From the NCBI RefSeq assembly GCF_039522605.1, contig NZ_BAAADS010000009.1, positions 62,001 to 126,000 on the forward strand: a DNA stretch of 64,000 nucleotides, read 5' to 3'. The notes under the pieces are model-generated. The model did no database searches. It was not told the origin of the DNA and saw only the letters and a list, made by a program, of their open reading frames with translations. A program made the position numbers and the translations under genes. Shown in pieces: positions 57,544-64,000 of this stretch (the first letter of the stretch is position 1; every line of letters starts with the position of its first letter). Source of the stretch: Lentibacillus siamensis (GTDB lineage: Bacteria > Bacillota > Bacilli > Bacillales > Amphibacillaceae).

Positions 57544-59064
57544 TTATTCGTTTAATTTAGCAATTGTTTCATCAAACTCATCTTCCATGTCTGTTGAAGG
57601 CTTGCCTGCCATACTTACCAATACCGTCACAACCAAGTTAAACAAGAAACCTGGAAGAATTTCATACAGGTCAAAAATCCCGCCGGACAGGTAAGTACCC
57701 CAGATTACGACGGTTGCAGCGCCGACGATAATTCCCGCCAACGCACCGTTTCTGGTAGCGCCTTTCCAAAACAGGGACAAGAGAATGATTGGTCCAAATG
57801 CGGCACCAAATCCAGCCCATGCATAGCTGACGAGCTCCAGAACAGAACTTTCCGGATTCATGGCTATAATTGCGGCAATCAGAGCAATTGCCACTGTAGC
57901 AACCCTTCCCACCCATACAAGCTCTTTATCAGAAGCCTCTTTACGGAAAATTGCTTTGTAAAAATCTTCCGCAAGAGCTGATGAGGAGACAAGCAGCTGT
58001 GAGTCAATTGTGCTCATAATTGCAGATAGAATTGCTGCCAGGAGTATCCCTGCTACAATAGGATTAAATAGGATCTGTGAAAAAGCGATAAAGATTTTTT
58101 CCGGATCTGCTAGCATCTGCAGCCCATTTTCATTAACGACACGAATACCAAATTCGCCAAGCATATTTACATCCTGTGTACTGATAAATGCCAGTCCGAC
58201 AAAACCAGTGAAGATTGCACCATATAACCCGACGATCATCCATGTTGTACCAATAAACCGGGCCATTGGAACGTCTTTAGCTGAACGCAATGCCATAAAC
58301 CGGACGATGATATGCGGCTGTCCAAAGTAACCCAGTCCCCACGCAATTGAAGAAATAATGGCAAGCACCCCCACTCCTTCAATCATATTTAAATGCTGCG
58401 GGTTAATCTGTCCAACTGCATCAACTGCAGCATTCCAGCCGCCCATATTGTTAAGCGCAACAATAGGAACAACGATTAAGGCCAGGAACATGAGACTCCC
58501 CTGAATAAAATCTGTCCAGGATACCGCCAGAAATCCGCCCAATAATGTGTACGAGACAACAACAATAGCACCAATCCACAATGCTGATTGATACGATAAA
58601 CCGAAAGATGCTTCAAATAGTTTTGCTCCAGCAACCATTCCCGAAGAAGTATAAAACGTGAAGAACAATAAAATAACCAATGCAGATATTACTCGGAGAA
58701 TATGTGACTTATCTTTAAAACGATGCTCCAAAAAATCCGGAATTGTCAAAGAATCTTCTGCTACCTCCGTATAAACTCGCAATCGTTTTGCAACGAATTG
58801 CCAGTTCAGATAGGCACCAATCGCCAATCCAACTGCGATCCATGTTTCCGACAGGCCGGATGCATACACAGCACCAGGCAGCCCCAACAGCAGCCAGCCA
58901 CTCATATCTGAAGCACCAGCACTTAACGCAGCAACACCCGGACCAAGTGAGCGTCCTCCCAGCACATAATCGGATAAATCATTGGTTCTGAAATACATAA
59001 TAATACCAATAGCAAGCATACCAAGCAAATAAACGATAAATGTCACCAGCGTTGCAATATCCAT
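57544..59064 (-). CDS. putP: Sodium/proline symporter
   Basis: 506 residues, about 13 hydrophobic segments, solute:sodium symporter family. Motifs: VLGGRSLGPGVAALSAGASDMSGWLLLG-type region near residue 35-60, FGQPHIIVRFMALRS near 248 and AAILSAIMSTIDSQLLVSSSALAEDFY near 340, where the Ser/Thr residues bind sodium. Matches PutP/OpuE, which import proline as nutrient or osmoprotectant. It begins directly after a 35-residue membrane protein gene (TAGATG), whose end contains its ribosome binding site. P5C dehydrogenase lies 2 kb upstream, a sensible partner for proline use. Confidence 0.94.
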   Translation of the reverse strand: MDIATLVTFIVYLLGMLAIGIIMYFRTNDLSDYVLGGRSLGPGVAALSAGASDMSGWLLLGLPGAVYASGLSETWIAVGLAIGAYLNWQFVAKRLRVYTEVAEDSLTIPDFLEHRFKDKSHILRVISALVILLFFTFYTSSGMVAGAKLFEASFGLSYQSALWIGAIVVVSYTLLGGFLAVSWTDFIQGSLMFLALIVVPIVALNNMGGWNAAVDAVGQINPQHLNMIEGVGVLAIISSIAWGLGYFGQPHIIVRFMALRSAKDVPMARFIGTTWMIVGLYGAIFTGFVGLAFISTQDVNMLGEFGIRVVNENGLQMLADPEKIFIAFSQILFNPIVAGILLAAILSAIMSTIDSQLLVSSSALAEDFYKAIFRKEASDKELVWVGRVATVAIALIAAIIAMNPESSVLELVSYAWAGFGAAFGPIILLSLFWKGATRNGALAGIIVGAATVVIWGTYLSGGIFDLYEILPGFLFNLVVTVLVSMAGKPSTDMEDEFDETIAKLNE

Positions 59065-59172
59065 CTACTTTTTCCCTCCTTCTGTAAATAGTGTGATAAT
59101 CGATAGTAAAATCAAAATTGGCATAGGGACAAATAACCAAAACCAGGTAGCTCCTTGGATTGCATATTCCAT
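59065..59172 (-). CDS. Symporter small accessory protein (35 aa) upstream of putP
   Basis: Read from the minus strand: MEYAIQGATWFWLFVPMPIL, then a hydrophobic stretch and a polar tail ending EGGKK. GGGGGGG lies 7 bp before the ATG at 59172 and the TAG abuts the putP ATG. A single-span peptide in this position fits the small accessory proteins found beside SSS-family symporters. It should sit in the membrane next to PutP; its contribution is not known here. Confidence 0.75.
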   Translation of the reverse strand: MEYAIQGATWFWLFVPMPILILLSIITLFTEGGKK

Positions 59173-59337
59173 ATTTAATCCCCCCCTTTCTGAAAATTAC
59201 TAATTGTATTCACTTTATATAATAGCATAAAATTTACGATTACACACTATTAAACTGTTTTATAACAGTGTAAAAAGGGAATAATTGATAACATATTCGT
59301 TTTGACTGCATATATTATCGTGTATATAAAAACACAC

Positions 59338-59373
59338 AAAAAAATACCTGGGACGGTTTCCACACCACCCAGG
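59338..59373 (-). terminator. Terminator after the regulator/peptide pair
   Basis: CCTGGG (59347-59352) / CCCAGG (59368-59373) hairpin followed on the minus strand by TATTTTTTT. It lies about 50 bp after the peptide gene. Confidence 0.75.
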
Positions 59374-59424
59374 CAAGTTCATATAGTAATAGGGTAAAAA
59401 TTTTAGCAATCAGTCTCTAGCAAA

Positions 59425-59559
59425 TTAGAGGCTGATTGTGTTGCCGATTGAGAGTACGCTAGGGTGTGCATCCGAAGCCAGTTCAGTTGGCTCGTCAGCG
59501 AATAAAAACCCTGCTGTCAAAAGTGCACCTAATGACAATGTTAAAATCAACTTTTTCAT
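59425..59559 (-). CDS. Candidate secreted signalling-peptide precursor (44 aa, NprX-like)
   Basis: Short gene 27 bp after the RRNPP-type regulator, same strand. It begins MKKLILTLSLGALLTAGFLF, a signal-peptide-like N-terminus, followed by ADEPTELAS and the tail DAHPSVLSIGNTISL. AAGGGGGG lies 6 bp before the ATG at 59559. A hairpin overlaps its stop (59410-59437) and a terminator follows. Size, order, spacing and layout match NprX (about 43 residues) behind NprR in the B. cereus group, and PapR behind PlcR. A short peptide from the C-terminal third (for instance around HPSVLSIG) would be the re-imported signal; the exact ends are unknown. Confidence 0.75.
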   Translation of the reverse strand: MKKLILTLSLGALLTAGFLFADEPTELASDAHPSVLSIGNTISL

Positions 59560-59586
59560 TTATATCCCCCCTTAAAAAATATGTTT

Positions 59587-60852
59587 CTATAAATTAATCA
59601 GTTCTTCATAGGTTTCATTGGCTAATTTATAATACTTTGCAGATTCCTTGTACCTTTTTAAACCTTCAAAGTGTTTGCCAAGCATTCTAGCATAATCAGC
59701 TAAATTCGCAAAATCTTTTTGTTTCTGTAAAAATGGTATTAATTCATTTATTACAAGCTTTTCAAATTTTTCATATTCTTGTCTTATTACTAAATCATAT
59801 GATTTTAAAGCTAAAAAATGAACTTTATAAGTACTTTTATCTGAAATATCTTTGAATATTTCACAACCCTTTTCAATCATTTCACTGGTTTTATAAATCT
59901 CAGAAATTGAGTAATATTCTTTGATTAACGAAATAACAGTAAGAAGCCTAGTGTTTAAATCAACTTCTTTATTATTTAGAACTTCATTATAGTAATATAT
60001 TGCTTTTTTTCTTTCCCCTTTGGTTGAGTGAAGATACCCTAAATTATGATTAGTAAGTTGAATGATTTGAGGATTTTTACTTAATTCACCTAAATGTTTT
60101 GCTAAGTTATGGTGCTTAATCGACTTATCATACATTCTTATTCTTCGGTAGGAGATTCCTAGAACCGAGTGACATTGGGCACAACGAATAAAATTATAAT
60201 TTTTTCTAAAGGTATCAATTGCCTTTTCAGCGTATCCAATTGCCTCAAGTGTATTATGCAATGTACTATGAGTCACCGCAATAACATATTGAATATCTGC
60301 AATGGCTTCTTCCGATAGGTCAAGCTGATTCAACTTCTCCTCAGCTTGTTTATACATCCTCATTGCCTGATTATGTTCACCCGTAACTGAGCTGTGATTC
60401 CCCTTAAATTTATACCAATAAAACTGATGCAGGCGGTCAAAAGTTCCTGATAAATCCGTTAGCTTATTAATCTGTCTTAACGCTTCTTCATTTTCACCGA
60501 TAATCAGAAAATATCTGATTTTGTGGATTTCAAACATGATTAAATTATCAGACTGACTTTCATAGATAAGCTCATTTAGTTCATTATATGTTTTTATTAT
60601 TTCATCTTTGTCTTTTGTATCAAACAACATCCCATACCAATCCTGGCATTTCTCTTTAATTGTTTCATCTGTTTCGTCGGTAAGCTGGATGCCAAGACGT
60701 GTGCACAGCAGGCTGATCACATTGGGACTTGCCTCTGTTTTCTGGTTTTCAATTTTAGACAAATAAGCATACGATACAATTCCGTCAGCCAGTTCGGCCT
60801 GGGTCATTTCCTGCTGAATTCGATGTAGTTTGATATATGGACCAATTTCCAT
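59587..60852 (-). CDS. NprR-like RRNPP quorum-sensing regulator (HTH + TPR)
   Basis: 421 residues. XRE-type helix-turn-helix at 1-60 (YIKLHRIQQEMTQAELADGI, then SYLSKIEN-type recognition helix and SPNVISLLCTRLGI). From about 100 the chain is tetratricopeptide repeats: EALRQINKLTDLSGTF, HNQAMRMYKQAEEKLNQL, EAIGYAEKAIDTF, YDKSIKHHNLAKHL, KKAIYYYNEVLNN and RYKESAKYYKLANETY at the end. Length and plan match NprR (423 residues) more than PlcR (285) or Rap proteins. Start ATG 60852 with GAGGTGG 8 bp upstream. Followed by a small secreted-peptide gene. AT-rich relative to neighbours. The target genes and any Spo0F phosphatase activity are unknown. Confidence 0.85.
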   Translation of the reverse strand: MEIGPYIKLHRIQQEMTQAELADGIVSYAYLSKIENQKTEASPNVISLLCTRLGIQLTDETDETIKEKCQDWYGMLFDTKDKDEIIKTYNELNELIYESQSDNLIMFEIHKIRYFLIIGENEEALRQINKLTDLSGTFDRLHQFYWYKFKGNHSSVTGEHNQAMRMYKQAEEKLNQLDLSEEAIADIQYVIAVTHSTLHNTLEAIGYAEKAIDTFRKNYNFIRCAQCHSVLGISYRRIRMYDKSIKHHNLAKHLGELSKNPQIIQLTNHNLGYLHSTKGERKKAIYYYNEVLNNKEVDLNTRLLTVISLIKEYYSISEIYKTSEMIEKGCEIFKDISDKSTYKVHFLALKSYDLVIRQEYEKFEKLVINELIPFLQKQKDFANLADYARMLGKHFEGLKRYKESAKYYKLANETYEELINL

Positions 60853-60942
60853 CTTTATACCCACCTCGCTAGCTGAATTGAAATTGCATACAGGCTTTTT
60901 CTATATTTCTATAATAGCATATTTTCAAAAAAATTCATATTG

Positions 60943-61013
60943 GGAAAGTTGAAGGCTTTCAAGGTGTCTTAAGTACCAAAAATCTTGCTAACTTTCCTGA
61001 TTCGAGGAAAGTT
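60943..61013 (-). promoter_or_regulatory. Dyad and half-site upstream of the NprR-like gene
   Basis: Perfect inverted repeat AACTTTCC (60990-60997), 8 bp, GGAAAGTT (61006-61013), plus a third GGAAAGTT at 60943-60950. A TATTAT -10-like sequence lies closer to the gene. Candidate binding sites for the regulator. Confidence 0.55.
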
Positions 61014-61017
61014 GTAC

Positions 61018-61063
61018 AAAAAAAGTCCTTTTTTACCATGTTTTTGTGTAAAAAAGGACTTTA
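61018..61063. terminator. Terminator of the P5C dehydrogenase gene
   Basis: GTCCTTTTTTAC (61025-61036) / GTAAAAAAGGAC (61048-61059) perfect stem with A- and T-runs on both sides. Confidence 0.85.
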
Positions 61064-61086
61064 TCGAATTTTGTAAGTCTATAGGC

Positions 61087-62634
61087 TTATAACATTTCTG
61101 ATGTAGTTTTACCTTGCATATGATGGATCAGGTAATCAGGTCCACCTGCTTTGGAGTCTGTACCTGACATATTGAAGCCGCCAAATGGTTGATAACCAAC
61201 GATTGCTGCTGTACATCCACGATTGAAGTACAGGTTACCGACATGGAAATCTTCACGTGCCTGTTCTATATGTTCGCGGTTATTGGTAATTACGGCGCCA
61301 GTCAGACCGTATTCGGTATTGTTGGCAATTTCAATCGCATTGTTAAAGTCTTTTGCTTTTGTCAGTGCTACAACCGGGCCAAAAATTTCTTCCTGCATAA
61401 TCCGTGCTTCCGGATCAACATTACCAAACACAGTTGGATTTATGAACCAGCCTGTGCTGTTATCACCGGTTCCACCCGCCAGAAGTTCCCCTTCTTCTTT
61501 TCCGATTTCAATATAACTCATAATCTTATCAAATGCGCCCTGATCAATAACAGGGCCCATAAAGTGTGAATTATCATGCGGATTCCCCGTTGACAGTTCT
61601 TTTGTCAATTCCGCAACACGGTCTTTCACCTGATCATATACTTCTTCATGAATAACCGCGCGTGAACATGCCGAACATTTCTGACCGGAAAAGCCGAATG
61701 CAGATTGAACAATGGATTGTGCCGCAAGTTCAAGATCTGCTTCATTGTCAACCACGATTGTATCTTTACCGCCCATTTCGATAATCGTACGTTTCAGCCA
61801 TTTTTGACCAGGCTGTACTTTTGCTGCGCGTTCGAAAATACGTGTACCGACATCACGGGATCCGGTAAAGCTGACGAAACGTGTACGAGGATGATCAACA
61901 AGATGGTCTCCAACTTCACTACCCGGACCTGGGATATAGTTGATAACACCTTTCGGAAGTCCCGCCTCTTCCAGCACTTCCATCAGTTTGTACGCAATAA
62001 CAGGTGTTGCGCTTGCCGGTTTAAGCAGCACAGTATTTCCCGTGACCATTGCTGCAACTGTTGTCCCCGCCATGATTGCAAACAAGAAGTTCCAAGGCGA
62101 GATAACCACACCAACACCCAGAGGAATGTAATGGAACTGATTATGTTCAATTGGACGGCTGTTTACATATGCACCATCTTTTAATTCAAGCATTTGCCGA
62201 CCGTAGTACTCCATAAAATCAATTGCTTCCGCAGTATCCGCATCTGCTTCTTTCCATGGTTTTCCACCTTCTTTTACCAAAAGAGCGGTGAATTCATGTT
62301 TTTTTCTGCGAACAATTGCTGCTGCCCGAAAAAGTACGTCTGCTCGGAACTTCGGATCTGACTTTCTCCATGTTTGAAATTTTTCATCAGCAGCCTTCAT
62401 TGCTTTTTCAGCCAATTCTTTGTCCGCTTTTGAAACGTATCCGACTACCTCGTCTTTTTTAGCCGGATTAACTGAAACTATTTTATCTTCGGTTGTAATA
62501 CGCTTTCCGCCAATAATCAGCGGGTACTCCTTACCAAGTTCAGCTTCAACCTTTTTAAGCGCTTCGAGCATTTCATTTCTGTTTTCTTCCACACTGAAAT
62601 CTGTGAAAGGCTCATGTTTATACGGTACTACCAC
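61087..62634 (-). CDS. pruA: L-glutamate gamma-semialdehyde (1-pyrroline-5-carboxylate) dehydrogenase
   Basis: 515 residues, ALDH superfamily, RocA/PutC type. Opening FTDFSVEENRNEM, then SPWNFLFAIMAGTTVAAMVTGN-type region near 170, FTGSRDVGTRIFERAAK near 250, catalytic Glu in TIIEMGGKDTIVV near 286 and Cys in SGQKCSACSRAVI near 320. It oxidises P5C from proline or arginine to glutamate. Start is a GTG at 62634 with AAGGAGG 8 bp upstream. Proline dehydrogenase is not in the window, but putP is 2 kb away. Confidence 0.94.
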   Translation of the reverse strand: MVVPYKHEPFTDFSVEENRNEMLEALKKVEAELGKEYPLIIGGKRITTEDKIVSVNPAKKDEVVGYVSKADKELAEKAMKAADEKFQTWRKSDPKFRADVLFRAAAIVRRKKHEFTALLVKEGGKPWKEADADTAEAIDFMEYYGRQMLELKDGAYVNSRPIEHNQFHYIPLGVGVVISPWNFLFAIMAGTTVAAMVTGNTVLLKPASATPVIAYKLMEVLEEAGLPKGVINYIPGPGSEVGDHLVDHPRTRFVSFTGSRDVGTRIFERAAKVQPGQKWLKRTIIEMGGKDTIVVDNEADLELAAQSIVQSAFGFSGQKCSACSRAVIHEEVYDQVKDRVAELTKELSTGNPHDNSHFMGPVIDQGAFDKIMSYIEIGKEEGELLAGGTGDNSTGWFINPTVFGNVDPEARIMQEEIFGPVVALTKAKDFNNAIEIANNTEYGLTGAVITNNREHIEQAREDFHVGNLYFNRGCTAAIVGYQPFGGFNMSGTDSKAGGPDYLIHHMQGKTTSEML

Positions 62635-62784
62635 GTCAATTACCTCCTTGAAAAGTATATTGCTACTCCTGTGATTGCGTTTTCATAATTGGCAGGACGG
62701 AGTATCCCCGTACATAAGTATAACCGAGTTTAGTTTAGACTTCCATAAAACGATTCCTAAAAATAACAGAATGCAGACAAGAAC

Positions 62785-62910
62785 AAAGGCGTAAGCGCCC
62801 GTATAGCAACGTACAATCTGCGCCCTGCCATTTAGTGTGGGACGGCGTTGCCGGGCAAAGCTCCCACCAAGTTCTCTGCTAGTTGCTGGGCGCTGGAGCT
62901 GAACGTGGAT
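62785..62910. repeat. GC-rich non-coding patch, possible dispersed repeat
   Basis: Between pruA and camS (370-bp gap). It contains paired elements such as GGCGTAAGCGCC and GCGCCCTGCC / GGGCGCTGGAGCTGAACGT, which remind me of a GCGC-TGGAGCTGGACGT-type repeat seen in Bacillales genomes. GC content is clearly above the surroundings. No gene or known RNA was recognised. Confidence 0.4.
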
Positions 62911-62969
62911 GAATTAGGGGCAACTGAATTATCCTCTTGTAAAAAATTTTATAATTTCCAGACAATTAG

Positions 62970-63002
62970 AAAAGGTATGAATCAGACTGATTCATACCTT
63001 TT
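62970..63002. terminator. Terminator of camS
   Basis: AAAAGGTATGAATCAG (62970-62985) / CTGATTCATACCTTTT (62987-63002), 16-bp perfect stem, directly after the camS stop. Confidence 0.9.
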
Positions 63003-63004
63003 CG

Positions 63005-64000
63005 TTAATGCAGAATATGGACTTCCGGTTTATTGGAGCCCGCTTCCCGGTAAATAAAACTTTCCAGGCGCTTGTTTGACTTAATTTTAATTTCCAGATC
63101 ATAATAGTCTGGGAACATTTCTTTCACCAGCCCATACGTGTACTGGGTAAAGCCAATAACTTCACCTTTTCCGTAAAATTCAATCGGGATCTCCAAAGTC
63201 AGCTTTTGAAGCTCATTCTTAATATAAAAACCTTTACCAATTACCCCCACATAATTTGGAAAATATTCGGCGACATCTGCAGCAAAGTCGTCAATCAGCT
63301 GCTTGTCATCAAAATGGTTTTCTTGAGCAAAATCGGACGGGAACAGAACATAATCTTCCTTTATTTTTTCCCACTCATTAATTTTTGAGTCTCCGCCTTT
63401 AACCGCTGTCTTCGCTACATAATCACCTGGTACGGGAGAATTTTGCCCCTCTTCGCGATAAATAGCAATGAGAATAGGGATGTTCTTCAACCCTTCCATT
63501 TTCCGGATGCGTTTCAGAACCGTCTGTGCTATCTTCTTTCCTTTTTTCAGCATGACATCCTTCCCAATTTCCTCATAATATGACGGCCCCCCGACTTCTG
63601 TCTGGAAGCTGTACACGGATTTCATGGCAATGCCAATGGACATTCCCTTCAGCTCAACGGAATTATCTTCTTTTTTCACAAGATAATTTTGCTCCAGGAC
63701 ATGTGATAAATATTTTGGGTTATTCCGTTGCTGTTTTTCTGAATTCTCGTCTTTGATTGGCGGATTCAATGCCATTGAAGACACGTGCCGGACTTCCTTT
63801 TCCACTTGTTTCCTGTGTTGCTTGGCCTTTTCAGCACTCGGGTTTTGGCTGTTTTTGTATACTTTCATTTTTTGGTCAACTGCTTCTTTGATTTGTTTTT
63901 CGGTCAACTCCCGTTCCAGCCATTTATACATCATGTCTTTGCCCAAATATTGACCTTCTTCAAAGAAATACTTGTCCGGATCATAGTATTTCTTGGAATG
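63005..64000 (-). CDS. camS: CamS-family sex-pheromone-type lipoprotein, 5' end cut off
   Basis: C-terminal 331 residues of a CamS/YerH protein; the frame is open to the window edge, reading HSKKYYDPDKYFFEEGQYLG before the first internal Met, so the signal peptide and lipobox lie outside. Recognisable segments include LNPPIKDENSEKQQRNNPKYLSHVLEQNY-like region and GMSIGIAMKSVYSFQTEVGG. CamS signal peptides yield sex-pheromone-like peptides in staphylococci and enterococci; the mature domain has no known enzyme role. In B. subtilis it follows ligA and precedes the sapB-opuE-gatCAB region. Confidence 0.87.
   Translation of the reverse strand, partial: HSKKYYDPDKYFFEEGQYLGKDMMYKWLERELTEKQIKEAVDQKMKVYKNSQNPSAEKAKQHRKQVEKEVRHVSSMALNPPIKDENSEKQQRNNPKYLSHVLEQNYLVKKEDNSVELKGMSIGIAMKSVYSFQTEVGGPSYYEEIGKDVMLKKGKKIAQTVLKRIRKMEGLKNIPILIAIYREEGQNSPVPGDYVAKTAVKGGDSKINEWEKIKEDYVLFPSDFAQENHFDDKQLIDDFAADVAEYFPNYVGVIGKGFYIKNELQKLTLEIPIEFYGKGEVIGFTQYTYGLVKEMFPDYYDLEIKIKSNKRLESFIYREAGSNKPEVHILH

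Noticed and set aside
1..64000. tRNA or rRNA genes
   Set aside because: No cloverleaf-like sequences with a T-arm GGTTCGAATCC-type motif and CCA end, and no rRNA segments, were seen in either strand.

Overview
The window is a low-GC Gram-positive chromosome segment from a member of the Bacillaceae. The support is AAGGAGG-type ribosome binding sites, Bacillus-type operons (rib operon under an FMN riboswitch, gatCAB, dgkB, rlmCD, camS), a CcpA-type cre site and close relatives of Bacillus/Lysinibacillus proteins. Sodium-coupled carriers (NSS family, PutP) would suit a salt-tolerant genus of the Virgibacillus/Oceanobacillus/Lentibacillus kind, but the genus is only a guess. No rRNA, tRNA, CRISPR array, complete insertion sequence or prophage was seen.

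Layout. 0-8 kb: the end of a kynurenine formamidase gene, an NSS transporter, a CoA-disulfide reductase, a TerC-type metal exporter, a C45 acyltransferase-like protein and a large membrane-anchored protein of unknown role. 8-16 kb: an ABC-F protein with a small membrane protein, an Rpn-type nuclease, and ribD-ribE-ribBA-ribH behind an FMN riboswitch. 16-31 kb: alkaline phosphatase, a P1 peptidase, a MerR regulator with a membrane protein, ctaB, an NRDE protein, a short tyrosine recombinase, a DUF1538 membrane protein coupled to a tandem PII-like protein, dus, rlmCD and dgkB. 31-34 kb: a three-gene ABC importer of the TrpXYZ type. 34-54 kb: a large aromatic catabolic region. 54-64 kb: gatBAC, putP with a 35-residue accessory protein, a quorum-sensing-type regulator/peptide pair, P5C dehydrogenase and camS.

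The aromatic region reads as one metabolic module. Phenylalanine dehydrogenase would give phenylpyruvate, and an E1 alpha/beta 2-oxoacid dehydrogenase could convert this directly to phenylacetyl-CoA. PaaABC(D) then epoxidises the ring, PaaG isomerises it, and the aldehyde dehydrogenase, hydratases, PaaH and PaaJ complete degradation towards acetyl-CoA and succinyl-CoA. A divergent PaaX repressor is present. Five similar 19-bp dyads of the form TGACGT-N7-ACGTTA lie at the promoters of paaA, paaX, paaK, the ferredoxin gene and the phenylalanine dehydrogenase gene, so the whole set looks like one regulon. Two genes in it are broken as read: paaK has an in-frame TGA and the ferredoxin gene has a one-base frameshift. 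The E1 route bypasses PaaK.

The freshest observations are: (1) an NprR-like regulator followed by an unannotated 44-codon secreted-peptide gene, with a perfect dyad upstream; (2) three intergenic arrays with unrelated sequence but the same 20-21 bp period; (3) the DUF1538/tandem-PII pair; (4) the PaaX-box regulon linking phenylalanine dehydrogenase, E1, paa and ferredoxin/FNR genes; (5) a dispersed hairpin repeat in three copies, two of them flanking the ABC importer. The gene order camS-putP-gatCAB-(gap)-dgkB-rlmCD matches the Bacillus subtilis yer region as I remember it, with the aromatic region and importer occupying the gatB-dgkB gap.
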